Source: Streptomyces sp. SKN60 (lineage in GTDB: Bacteria; Actinomycetota; Actinomycetes; Streptomycetales; Streptomycetaceae). From it: DNA of 64,000 nucleotides. Location: the NCBI RefSeq assembly GCF_026236535.1, contig NZ_JAHTMW010000032.1, positions 1-64,000 on the forward strand. The letters are read 5' to 3'. The translations under genes and the position numbers were made by a program. Below the pieces are notes generated by a model. That model did not search any database and was not told the DNA's origin. It was given only the letters and a program-made list of their open reading frames with translations. This document shows positions 1 through 8,305 of this stretch, piece after piece (positions within the stretch are counted from its first letter, which is position 1; each line of letters begins with the position of its first letter).

Positions 1-109
1 GATGGTTCTTGCGGAATGGCTGTCCGGGGCCGACCGGGGTCGGTGCTCACGTCGGACAACTCGGAGAACACTACGGACGGGGAAACCCCATGTCAACTTC
101 ACGATGACG

Positions 110-140
110 AAGGGGCCGGCCCCGGAGGAGCCGACCCCTT
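110..140 (-). terminator. Hairpin terminator after the acetolactate synthase genes
   Basis: Arms AAGGGGCCGGC (110-120) and GCCGACCCCTT (130-140) pair over 11 bp with one mismatch, about 40 nt beyond the stop codon of the leftward small-subunit gene. It probably ends the accessory operon. Nothing else is recognisable between 1 and 178. Confidence 0.6.
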
Positions 141-178
141 CTGACCTGCGCCCGGCCGGGCGGGACGGATGCCGCGGC

Positions 179-421
179 TCAGTCCCGGCCGACCTCCGTG
201 ACGCTCAGTACGTTGATCAGCTTGTCGAGTTGCTTGGTCACCTGCTCCAGCGGTGTGTCGTCCGCGTCGACCACGAGGGTGACCTGGGAGAAGCCGCCCG
301 CCTCGGCCGGGACGACGGCGAGGGAGTCGATGTTGAAGCCGCGCCGGCTGAAGAGGGCGGTGACCCGGGTGAGCGCGCTGGGCTTGTCCTCGACGAGGAC
401 CGACAGGGTGTGTGTGCTCAT
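179..421 (-). CDS. Acetolactate synthase regulatory subunit, single ACT domain
   Basis: 80-residue protein made of one ACT domain of the IlvH/IlvN type (THTLSVLVEDKPSALTRVTA at the start, then GFNIDSLAVVPAE). It should bind the catalytic subunit encoded just upstream and tune its activity. Its ATG overlaps the large-subunit TGA as ATGA, implying translational coupling; this sets the start at 421 rather than a longer in-frame codon at 439. Actinobacterial IlvH is usually about 160-175 residues with a second C-terminal domain, absent here; Escherichia coli IlvN is a known single-ACT form. Because the large subunit sits in an accessory cluster, this is more likely a pathway copy than the housekeeping ilvH. 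Confidence 0.85.
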   Translation of the reverse strand: MSTHTLSVLVEDKPSALTRVTALFSRRGFNIDSLAVVPAEAGGFSQVTLVVDADDTPLEQVTKQLDKLINVLSVTEVGRD

Positions 422-2148
422 GAGTCGTCGCTCTCCCACCTCGGAGTCATGTCCCGGGCGATCTTGATGTCGTCATTGCTGGTCCCGGCGGGGACCATGG
501 GCCAGACCATGGCGTCCTCGTGGACCACGAAGTCGATGACCACCGGCACGTCGTTGATCTCCATCGCCTTGGCGATCGTGGCGTCCACGTCCTCGGGCCG
601 GGTGCACCGCAGACTGACGCAGCCGTAGGCCTCCCCCAGCTTCACGAAGTCGGGGACGCGCTGGGCCGTCCGCAGATCGGAGTTGGAGTACCGCTGGTCG
701 TAGAAGAGCGACTGCCACTGGCGGATCATGCCGAGGTTGCCGTTGTTGATGACCGCGACCTTGATCGGCGCGCCTTCGAGCGTGCAGGTGGCCAGCTCCT
801 GGTTGGTCATCTGGAAGCAGCCGTCTCCGTCGATGGCCCAGACCACCGTGTCCGGCCGCCCCATCTTGGCGCCCATCGCGGCGGGCACGGCGAAGCCCAT
901 CGTGCCCAGGCCGCCGGAGGTGATGAAGGCGCCGGGCCGCTCGAAGCCGATGAAGTGGGACGCCCACATCTGGTGCTGGCCGACGCCGGCCACGTAGAGG
1001 GCGTCCGGCCCGACGATGGAGCTGAGCCTCTCCAGGACGTATTGCGGAGCCAGTGAGCCGTCCGCGAAGTCCTCGTACCCCAGCGGGTAGGTCTCCTTCA
1101 GCCGGTCGAGGAGCGCACGCCACTCGGTGTAGTCCCCGGGGCGGTCGATCGCCTGGACGAGGGCGCCGATGACCTCCTTGCAGTCACCCACGATCGGGAC
1201 GTCCGCCACCCGGTTCTTGGAGATCTCCGCCGGGTCGATGTCCGCGTGGATGACCTTGGCCCGTGGTGCGAACGAGGACAGCTGCCCGGTGACCCGGTCG
1301 TCGAACCGCACGCCCAGGGCGATGAGCAGGTCTGCCTTCTGCAGTGCGCCCACCGCCGAGACGCTGCCGTGCATGCCGGGCATCCCCATGTGGAGCGGGT
1401 GGCTGTCGGGGAAGGTGCCCCTGGCCATCAGGGTGGTGACGACCGGAATGCCGCTCAGCTCCGCCAGGCGGAGCAGTTCCGCCGAGGCGCCGGCCTTGTG
1501 CACGCCGCCGCCGACGTACAGCACCGGGCACTCGGCCTCGGAGATCAGCTTGGCCGCTTCCTGGATCTGTTTGGCGTGCGGCCGGGTGACCGGCCGGTAG
1601 CCCGGCAGGTGCGTCGTCGGCTCCCAGTGGAATTCGGTGTCGGCCTGCAACGCGTCCTTGGTGATGTCGACCAGTACCGGACCGGGGCGGCCGCTGGAGG
1701 CGATGTGGAAGGCTTCCGCGATGGTGCGCGCGATGTCGTCGGCGTCGGTCACCAGGAAGTTGTGCTTGGTGATCGGAAGGGTGATGCCGCAGATGTCGGC
1801 TTCCTGGAAGGCGTCCGTGCCGATCATGCTGCTCGACACCTGGCCGGTGATGGCGACCATGGGGACGGAGTCCATGTACGCGTCGGCGATCGGGGTGACC
1901 AGGTTGGTGGCGCCGGGGCCGGAGGTGGCCATGCAGACGCCGACCTTGCCGGTGGCCTGGGCATAGCCCTCCGCTGCGTGTCCGGCGCCCTGCTCGTGCC
2001 GGACCAGTACGTGGCGGACCTTGGTCGAGTCGTAGAGCGGATCGTAGGCGGGGAGGATATGGCCGCCCGGATATCCGAACACGGTGTCGACTCCGACGTG
2101 CTCCAAAGCCCTGACCAGAGCTTGAGCACCTGTCATCTGTTCGGTCAT
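418..2148 (-). CDS. ilvB: Acetolactate synthase catalytic subunit (ThDP enzyme)
   Basis: 576 residues, full family length. It condenses two pyruvates (or pyruvate and 2-ketobutyrate) to acetohydroxy acids in branched-chain amino-acid synthesis. Visible features: catalytic Glu52 in RHEQ, FAD/central domain with GVRFDDRVTG, ThDP/Mg motif GDGCF at 441 closing with NN at 468-469, and Trp478 in the RQWQ loop. Unusual: His30 in YPGGH, where the family normally has Ala (Ala122 of plant enzymes), and Ser105 in GQVS (plant Pro197); both positions line the herbicide pocket. Location in an operon with aromatic tailoring enzymes and an exporter argues for a dedicated or self-resistant copy. A housekeeping role cannot be excluded from this window. 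Confidence 0.93.
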   Translation of the reverse strand: MTEQMTGAQALVRALEHVGVDTVFGYPGGHILPAYDPLYDSTKVRHVLVRHEQGAGHAAEGYAQATGKVGVCMATSGPGATNLVTPIADAYMDSVPMVAITGQVSSSMIGTDAFQEADICGITLPITKHNFLVTDADDIARTIAEAFHIASSGRPGPVLVDITKDALQADTEFHWEPTTHLPGYRPVTRPHAKQIQEAAKLISEAECPVLYVGGGVHKAGASAELLRLAELSGIPVVTTLMARGTFPDSHPLHMGMPGMHGSVSAVGALQKADLLIALGVRFDDRVTGQLSSFAPRAKVIHADIDPAEISKNRVADVPIVGDCKEVIGALVQAIDRPGDYTEWRALLDRLKETYPLGYEDFADGSLAPQYVLERLSSIVGPDALYVAGVGQHQMWASHFIGFERPGAFITSGGLGTMGFAVPAAMGAKMGRPDTVVWAIDGDGCFQMTNQELATCTLEGAPIKVAVINNGNLGMIRQWQSLFYDQRYSNSDLRTAQRVPDFVKLGEAYGCVSLRCTRPEDVDATIAKAMEINDVPVVIDFVVHEDAMVWPMVPAGTSNDDIKIARDMTPRWESDDS

Positions 2149-2378
2149 CTGCTCGTTCCTGTTGGCTTGACTCGAATACTGATTCGAAGGGCAGCGCGCA
2201 GAATTCAGCAGTCGGGCGGTAAGTCCGGAAGTACTGAGAGATGGCGCGCAAAGAGCGGTGTCGGGTGACGACTACGCGCTCGGCGGCTCCGAGGGATCAG
2301 AACTCTCGTCGGAGCAGAGCGAATCCGTTCGTGACGGCTCAAGCAAGTTCCCGCGGTAAATCACGGGAATGCGAGGTC
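2149..2378. promoter_or_regulatory. Gap upstream of acetolactate synthase with a candidate operator
   Basis: A 230-bp gap separates the MFS gene stop from the ilvB start, the only large gap in the leftward string, so a separate promoter is likely. It contains TCGAAT-ACTG-ATTCGA (2172-2187), a perfect 6-bp-arm inverted repeat 24-39 nt before the ilvB ATG. I see no leader peptide rich in branched-chain codons and no T-box. Confidence 0.35.
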
Positions 2379-3608
2379 TCAGCTTATCTTCCCGCTGTGT
2401 GCGGACGCCAATCCCCGGGGCATGAATTCGGTCAGATAGTAGAGGCCGGCCAGCAGCGGGAAGGCGATGCCGCACCAGGCGATGCCCGCCCACCCGTACG
2501 ACGCGTACACCGAACTGGCAACGGCGGACCCGATCGCGCCTCCGATGAAGAAGATCGCCATGTAGAGGCCGTTGAGTCGACTGCGGACCTCCGGCCCCAG
2601 CGAGAAGATCGCGCGCTGCCCCAGCACCAGGTTGCACGAAATCCCCACGTCGAGCAGGAGCGCCGCGACGAACAGGGCCGCGACGACGTGTCCGCCACTG
2701 GCAAACACCAGAAGAAAACAGGCCACGACGGTCAGGATCGCGATGCCCGTCGCGGGTTTCGTCAGACCGCGGTCGGCGATACGGCCCGCAACCGGTGCGA
2801 CAAAGGCCCCGAGCACCGCCGCCAGGGAGAACAGGGCGATTCCGCCTTGGCTCAGACCGCACGCCGGGCTCGCCAGGATCAGTGGCACAGCGGTCCAGAA
2901 CAGGCTGAACGCCCCGAACAGCATGGCGTGGTAGAACGCCCGGCGCCGCAGGATCGGCGTGCGGACGAGCAGCTGCCCCATCGACCCCAGCAACGTCAGG
3001 TAGGGGACGGAGGTGCTCGGCTTCCGTTCCGGAAGGACCGAACGCAGGGTGACGGCGAGCACCAGCATCAGGCCGGCGGAGATGGCGAAGATCGCACGCC
3101 AGCCGAGCAGGTCGGTCGTCATGCTGGCCACGGGACGGGCGAGCAGGATTCCCATCAGCAGGCCGCTCATGACGTTGCCGACGACCTGTCCACGGCTTTC
3201 TTCCGGGGCGAGGTGAGCCGCGAAGGGCACCAGCATCTGCACCACGACCGAACTCAGGCCGATGATCAGCGAAGTGGCGAGAAACAGGCCGGCGTTCGAT
3301 GCGACCGACGCGCTCAGCAGCGCAGCCATGCAGGCCGCCAGGGTGACCATGATGAGACGACGGTTCTCGAAGATGTCGCCCAGCGGAACCAGTACGACGA
3401 GGCCGACGCCGTAGCCGATCTGGGTCAGGGTCACCACGAGGCTGGAGGCGCTCGCGCTCAGGCCCACGTCGGGGCCGATCAACGCCACCAGGGGCTGCGC
3501 GTAGTAGATGTTGGCTGCGACCGCGCCGCAGGCCACGGCCATCAGGAAGGTCAGGCCGCGTGACATGCCGAGCTGCGCCGCCCGGCTTGTTGCACTCTCA
3601 GTGGTCAT
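2379..3608 (-). CDS. MFS transporter, drug/metabolite exporter type
   Basis: 409 residues with about twelve hydrophobic segments and the NIYYAQPL segment near residue 33, seen in a branch of the DHA1-like major facilitator family. The loop between TM2 and TM3 (GDIFENRRLIM) fits the MFS GxxxDrxGrr motif in degenerate form. It lies 30 nt after the O-methyltransferase stop in the same operon, so export of the pathway product is the simplest role. Substrate cannot be read from sequence. Confidence 0.85.
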   Translation of the reverse strand: MTTESATSRAAQLGMSRGLTFLMAVACGAVAANIYYAQPLVALIGPDVGLSASASSLVVTLTQIGYGVGLVVLVPLGDIFENRRLIMVTLAACMAALLSASVASNAGLFLATSLIIGLSSVVVQMLVPFAAHLAPEESRGQVVGNVMSGLLMGILLARPVASMTTDLLGWRAIFAISAGLMLVLAVTLRSVLPERKPSTSVPYLTLLGSMGQLLVRTPILRRRAFYHAMLFGAFSLFWTAVPLILASPACGLSQGGIALFSLAAVLGAFVAPVAGRIADRGLTKPATGIAILTVVACFLLVFASGGHVVAALFVAALLLDVGISCNLVLGQRAIFSLGPEVRSRLNGLYMAIFFIGGAIGSAVASSVYASYGWAGIAWCGIAFPLLAGLYYLTEFMPRGLASAHSGKIS

Positions 3609-3638
3609 TGCTCTCTCGACAGGATGGGGAATCGACGT

Positions 3639-4706
3639 TCACACGGCACATGCTTGGACGACCGCGAATTCCGGACGCGCGGACAGGATCTGAGGAGCGG
3701 AGAAGCCTGCCGCCTTCAGGAGTCGCGTGAAGTCGTCCAGTGTGCGCTCACGCCCTCCGTGCAGGACCAGCATCTGCAGATCGAGCACCAGGTCGAGCGG
3801 ATCGCAGTCCTGCGGAGACTCCTGCAGGACGCGATCCACGACGACGAGTCGGGCGCCGGCGCTCATCGCCTTGCGGCAGTTGCGGAGAATGGACTCCGCC
3901 TTCTCGTCCGGCCAGTCGTGGAGAATCCACGACAGGATGTAGATGTCTCCTCCCGTGGGTACCTCGTCGAAGAAGCTGCCCGCGCGCGTGCTCAGTCGGG
4001 CGTCCCCCGGTGCCTCAGGGAGGGCGGAAATGACGCTGGCCTGGTCGTACACGACGGCGTGCGCGTCCGGATTTCGTTCGAGGATCGTCCGCGCCAGGCT
4101 TCCGGTTCCCCCTCCGACGTCGATCACGCGTTCGCCGGGGGCCACCGTGAGGACGTCGGCGATCGCCGCGTAGCGTCCCGGGTATCCGCTCGCCATATAG
4201 CGCTGGTAGAGCGCTTCCTCTTCAGGGCTTCCGTTCATGTAGGCGAAGAAGTCCTGCCCGTTGACGTGCGAGAACGCTTCCTCGCCGGTACGGGTGCAAT
4301 GGCTCAGCGCTCCCCAGGACCGCCAGATGCCCGGCATCCCCCAGAATCGCGCGGCCCAGTGGAGCGAGGGGCCGGCCGTGGTGGTCCTCAGCAGGCGGGA
4401 GGCTTCGTTGTGGCGGATTCCGCCGTCCGTGTCGACGTCGAAGATGCCGTAGGTGGCCAGTGCTCGGGCAAGCCGTGTCAGGACGCCGGCGTGCACCTTC
4501 AGCTGTTCGGACAGAGTCTCCAGCGACGTCGCGTCGTCGTCCACCGCATCGGGCAGTCCGACTTCGCAGGCCGCGGCGATCATCTGGGTAACCGCCATGC
4601 CGCGGATCAGTTCCTGCATCCTGCGGATGTCACCGGCAGCCGCTGCCCCGGTCTCGGTGCCTTCGCGCTTGGCGGGCTCCGCCTGGAAGGACGTCTGGAT
4701 GGTCAT
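3639..4706 (-). CDS. SAM-dependent O-methyltransferase (plant/DmpM type)
   Basis: 355 residues: N-terminal helical dimerisation domain (about 25-110) and a class I Rossmann methyltransferase domain with SAM motif VIDVGGGTGS and the catalytic-base segment SWILHDWPD, in which the His deprotonates the acceptor hydroxyl. This family methylates phenols in aromatic polyketides and related products. Start chosen at ATG 4706 because it overlaps the TGA of the upstream monooxygenase as ATGA. Likely substrate is a phenol made by the neighbouring hydroxylases (inference). Confidence 0.88.
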   Translation of the reverse strand: MTIQTSFQAEPAKREGTETGAAAAGDIRRMQELIRGMAVTQMIAAACEVGLPDAVDDDATSLETLSEQLKVHAGVLTRLARALATYGIFDVDTDGGIRHNEASRLLRTTTAGPSLHWAARFWGMPGIWRSWGALSHCTRTGEEAFSHVNGQDFFAYMNGSPEEEALYQRYMASGYPGRYAAIADVLTVAPGERVIDVGGGTGSLARTILERNPDAHAVVYDQASVISALPEAPGDARLSTRAGSFFDEVPTGGDIYILSWILHDWPDEKAESILRNCRKAMSAGARLVVVDRVLQESPQDCDPLDLVLDLQMLVLHGGRERTLDDFTRLLKAAGFSAPQILSARPEFAVVQACAV

Positions 4707-6487
4707 GCGACCTTCTTCTCCTCGTTCATCACCGCGTGTGGACGGGCCGTCGCGTTCCCGAGAATCCGGCGCAAGGCTGCGCGCAGCGAGTCCACGGCCG
4801 CGGAAGAGTCCTCCTTGCGCCAGGCGACGAACGCGTCCGGACGCACCAGCAGACAGCCGTCTTCCGGCATTTCCGTCACTTCTGCCCAATCGCCGTAGAG
4901 GTCCTGCAGGGCGTGTCCGGGGCCGATGACGTGCGCGGCGATCTCGATGCCGAGCTCTTCCGAAAGACGCTGGGCGGCCTGGAGCCAGATCTGCCCGTTC
5001 AGCCCCGTCAGCAAGGTGAACTTCCCCTTGCCCACCACGTCCAGGCTCGAGACCTGCGTGCCCTGCCGGTCGAGCCAGGCGTGCGGCAGGCGGGCGCCGG
5101 GCCGGCTGGACGGCTGGTAGTACAGCTCGGGGTCGCGCTGCCAGGCGGGCTGCGCGGTACCGTCCGGGCAGACGGCATGTGACACGTAGCGCTGATTGAG
5201 TTCGACACCTTGCGTGGCGAACTCGTACGACTTGAGCTCGATGGCCTCGCGCAGCATCTTCCGCTTCTCGGCGCCCGCCGCGGAAGCCTCCTTCAGGACG
5301 GACATGTTGACGCGCATCTGCTCCGCATCCAGGTTCGCGTCCAGTCCGAGTGCGGAGAAGATGCCTCCGAACTGCTCAATGCTCTTGTTCGCGCGTTCGA
5401 CTATCTGCTTGCCTATCGGCGCGCGTTCCTGGTCATAGGTGTTCAGGAGTCGGTCCGACGCCTGCCCCTTCAGGACCATCGCCATCTTCCACGCCAGGTT
5501 GTAGGCGTCCTGGATCGACGTGTTCGAGCCCAGGCCGTTCGACGGCGGATGACGGTGCACGGCGTCGCCCATGCAGTACACCCGTCCCCGGGAGTACTCG
5601 GTGGCGTACTTCTGGTTCACCGTCCACGTCGAGACCGAGCGGATGGTGATGTCCACCGAGTCGTCGCCGATCAGTTGACGGGCGATGCCGACCGCGTCGA
5701 TCTCGGAGACGTCGGGCTCGCCGGCGCTCATGTCGTAGCCCCACACGATCTGCCACTCGTTCCACGGCCTGACCATACGGAGGAGGCCCATGCCGATGCC
5801 TCCGACGTTGGCGCCCGGCTGCATGATCCACCAGAGATAGCCGGGGCGGTGCGCCACGAGGTGGGAGAGATCCGCGTGCAGGATGATGCTGATGCTGCCG
5901 GCGAGCCCCATGTGGCCTTCCATGGGCAGGCCGATCTGCTCCGCCACGAGGCTGTTGCCGCCATCCGCCCCGATCAGGTACTTGGCCCGGATCTCGTAGC
6001 GCTCGCGCTTCAGCCGGTCCAGGACCTGCGCGGTGACACCGTGCTCGTCCTGGTCGAGGCGCAGGAACTCCGTGTCGAACCGGACATGGCTGCCACGTGC
6101 GGCGGCATTGGACAGCAGGATGGGTTCGAGGAGGGTCTGCGGCAGGTCGCAGTGTTCGGCCGGGCTGGCCAGCGCGTAATCGCTCTGCCGTTGTGCCCTG
6201 TTGGCGCCGTAGGGCAGTCGCCCCAGTTCCTCGCCCACCAGGCTGGTGCAGAAGACGACATTGCCCATGACTTCTTTGGGTGAAGCCTTGGCGAGGATCT
6301 CGTCCGCCACGTCCAGGTCGCGGAAGACCTCCATGGTGCGTTGGTTCTTGTAGTGCGCACGCGGAGTGTCGGCGAGCCAGCGGTGTTTCGTGATCACGAG
6401 GTTCTCGATGCCGTACGTGCTCAGCATCAGTCCCGCGGAGGACCCCGCCGGACCGCTCCCGACGATCAGGACGTCAGTGTCGTACAC
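4703..6487 (-). CDS. FAD-dependent aromatic hydroxylase, TfdB/phenol hydroxylase type
   Basis: 594 residues. FAD-binding GxGxxG is VLIVGSGPAGSSAG at residue 7; the DG motif is LIGADGGNS; the second FAD motif is YCMGDAVHRHPPSNGLGSNT. The segment TPRAHYKNQRTMEVFRDL resembles 2,4-dichlorophenol 6-monooxygenase, and the C-terminal 150 residues form the thioredoxin-like domain of that group. It should hydroxylate a phenol ortho using NAD(P)H and O2. Its start overlaps the preceding monooxygenase gene by 22 nt, and its stop overlaps the methyltransferase ATG. Confidence 0.87.
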   Translation of the reverse strand: MYDTDVLIVGSGPAGSSAGLMLSTYGIENLVITKHRWLADTPRAHYKNQRTMEVFRDLDVADEILAKASPKEVMGNVVFCTSLVGEELGRLPYGANRAQRQSDYALASPAEHCDLPQTLLEPILLSNAAARGSHVRFDTEFLRLDQDEHGVTAQVLDRLKRERYEIRAKYLIGADGGNSLVAEQIGLPMEGHMGLAGSISIILHADLSHLVAHRPGYLWWIMQPGANVGGIGMGLLRMVRPWNEWQIVWGYDMSAGEPDVSEIDAVGIARQLIGDDSVDITIRSVSTWTVNQKYATEYSRGRVYCMGDAVHRHPPSNGLGSNTSIQDAYNLAWKMAMVLKGQASDRLLNTYDQERAPIGKQIVERANKSIEQFGGIFSALGLDANLDAEQMRVNMSVLKEASAAGAEKRKMLREAIELKSYEFATQGVELNQRYVSHAVCPDGTAQPAWQRDPELYYQPSSRPGARLPHAWLDRQGTQVSSLDVVGKGKFTLLTGLNGQIWLQAAQRLSEELGIEIAAHVIGPGHALQDLYGDWAEVTEMPEDGCLLVRPDAFVAWRKEDSSAAVDSLRAALRRILGNATARPHAVMNEEKKVA

Positions 6488-7632
6488 GTGGAATGTCTCC
6501 TGGGTTCATGTAGATCAACGGTCATCGCGTCATGGCCGAAGACCCAGGCCGGGTCTTCGGCGTCCTTGAGCCACGAGTTCGCGGCGGACACGGCCTGGAT
6601 CCGAGCGGTGCGTTGCTTGCGGCTCTCGGCGTAGCGCCAGAACGCGGCCTCGATCTCGTCCTCGGCCTCCAGGCAGCGCAGCAGCAGCACGCCGTCCTCG
6701 ATGGCCATGGCCGCCCCTTGCGCCATGTGCGGCCTCATGGGGTGACAGGCGTCGCCGAGGAGCGCGATGCGCCCTCGTCCCCATTGCTGCATCGGCGGAC
6801 GCTCGAAGAGCGGCCATTTGGTCAGGGACCGAGCCGCGTGGAGCAGGCTGAGGACTTCGTCGCAGGAGCCGGTGAAGGCGTCCAGCATCTCGTCCTGGTC
6901 GCCGTCGACCCAGGACCGCGGATGCGTCCACGCCTCGGCCGACGCGCCGGCGACGAAGTAGTAGTCGCCGCTCCGGGAGTCGGTCGGGTAGCCGATGACG
7001 AACCTGTCGTCGGCCCACCACTTGGTGATGCACCGTCTGTCGACAGGGACTCGGGTGTGCGCGGGCACGGTCGCCCGGTACGCGATCTGGCCGGAGAAAC
7101 CGGGGCGTTCGGGGCCGTGCATCACTTCACGGACCCGAGACCCCAGACCGTCGGCACCGATCACGCAGGAGGCTTCGGCGGTGCTTCCGTCGGCGAAGTG
7201 CATCCGCACCTGCGTGCCGCGGTCGTCGAGCGAGACCAGTCGCTTGTCGTACTGCACGCTGTCCGGCCGCAGGGCACCGAGCAGCTCTCGATGGAGAACG
7301 CCGCGGCCGACGGTGAGATAGGGAGCTCCGTACCTCTCCTTCACCTGGTCACCGAGCGGCAGTGCGCACCGGACGGAATTCGATGTCAGGTTCCGGCTGG
7401 TGAACGATTCCGGGAGGTGTCCGGACCTGACGAGCGCGTCACCGATCCCGACATGGCCCAGGATGCGCGTCACGTTGGGCGTCAGGTGGATCCCGGCGCC
7501 GGCGGGCTCGAACGTGCGTGCCTGCTCGAACACCGCCACGGAATGGCCGGCCTGCTGCAGCAGCGCGGCCGTCGCGGCTCCGCCCAATCCACCGCCGACG
7601 ATGGCGATCGAGGTCTTGTCGTCGATGCCCAT
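6466..7632 (-). CDS. FAD-dependent monooxygenase, salicylate/6-hydroxynicotinate hydroxylase type
   Basis: 388 residues. N-terminal dinucleotide fold IAIVGGGLGGAATAALLQQ, DG motif CVIGADGLGSRVR, and GD motif IALLGDACHPMRPHMAQG. The N-terminal third resembles NicC-type enzymes, which replace a ring carboxyl by hydroxyl. If the TIM-barrel protein makes protocatechuate, a decarboxylative hydroxylation to a trihydroxybenzene is a natural next step (inference). It lies 4 nt after the cupin gene. Start ATG 7632; a GTG alternative is not supported. Confidence 0.86.
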   Translation of the reverse strand: MGIDDKTSIAIVGGGLGGAATAALLQQAGHSVAVFEQARTFEPAGAGIHLTPNVTRILGHVGIGDALVRSGHLPESFTSRNLTSNSVRCALPLGDQVKERYGAPYLTVGRGVLHRELLGALRPDSVQYDKRLVSLDDRGTQVRMHFADGSTAEASCVIGADGLGSRVREVMHGPERPGFSGQIAYRATVPAHTRVPVDRRCITKWWADDRFVIGYPTDSRSGDYYFVAGASAEAWTHPRSWVDGDQDEMLDAFTGSCDEVLSLLHAARSLTKWPLFERPPMQQWGRGRIALLGDACHPMRPHMAQGAAMAIEDGVLLLRCLEAEDEIEAAFWRYAESRKQRTARIQAVSAANSWLKDAEDPAWVFGHDAMTVDLHEPRRHSTCTTLTS

Positions 7633-7636
7633 GGGA

Positions 7637-8305
7637 CTACGCCTGCGCCTCGATCTCGTCGTGGAACAGGTTCAGCAGCCTCGCGCGACTGTCGCTCGGC
7701 AGCCATTCGGGCCGGTCTTCCACGACGTCCTTGACGAAGTCCCAGAAGTCCGCGCTCTGATTGATGCCGTAGTCGCGAGCCATGGAGACGAGACGAATGC
7801 GGGACAGGAAGTCCGGCTCCGTGATGTCCTGCTTGCTGGTCACGACCTTTCCCGCGTTCATGAAGTACGGGAGGATGGAGCTCTCCGGTGTGTCCGGCGA
7901 CCAGACCAACCACATCTCCTGGTTGGTGTGTGTCGTATTGACGAAACCATGCGTGTAGTTTCGGGGAACGTAGAGAAGTTCTTTCGGGCGCATCGGCAGC
8001 ATGACGACGGTTTCCTTGTCGGCGCCATCGCCCGGCGTGATGTCCAGGTCGGGGAATTCGTTGGGCCCCATGAAGATGCTGAATCCGCCGTTCGGCGCGT
8101 AGAACCATTCATCGGTACGGTGATGGATGTGCGGCGGCGGGCCGACGTGCGGCGGCACGGTCAGCTTGGAGAACAGGAACTTGCCGCCGTTGCTCTCGCC
8201 GGTCTGCACGAAGTTGAAGACCTCGCCCGCCGGGCCGAGCACCAGCGGCTTCTCGGGGCCGGGCTCGATCTCCGGGAAGTCGAATACTTCATATTCGGTG
8301 CTCAT
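7637..8305 (-). CDS. Cupin-domain protein, possible dioxygenase
   Basis: 222 residues with one clear cupin: motif 1 PPHIHHRTDEWFYAPNG fits the metal-binding HxHx4E pattern, and motif 2 is VPRNYTHGFVN. The protein is soluble with no signal peptide. Cupins of this kind include quercetin-type dioxygenases, cyclases and isomerases, so the reaction is not predictable; ring cleavage or rearrangement of a polyhydroxylated aromatic would suit the operon. Its 5' end overlaps the preceding gene by 17 nt, indicating co-transcription. Confidence 0.8.
   Translation of the reverse strand: MSTEYEVFDFPEIEPGPEKPLVLGPAGEVFNFVQTGESNGGKFLFSKLTVPPHVGPPPHIHHRTDEWFYAPNGGFSIFMGPNEFPDLDITPGDGADKETVVMLPMRPKELLYVPRNYTHGFVNTTHTNQEMWLVWSPDTPESSILPYFMNAGKVVTSKQDITEPDFLSRIRLVSMARDYGINQSADFWDFVKDVVEDRPEWLPSDSRARLLNLFHDEIEAQA

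Noticed and set aside
2161..2251. Leader peptide or T-box attenuator before ilvB
   Set aside because: The frame opening near 2251 has no run of Leu, Ile or Val codons and continues through ilvB in a shadow frame; no T-box core was seen.
2241..3563. Long rightward open frame (440 codons) opposite the MFS gene
   Set aside because: It is antisense to a clear 12-helix transporter and encodes low-complexity Arg/Gln/Asp-rich sequence; a shadow of high-GC codon bias.
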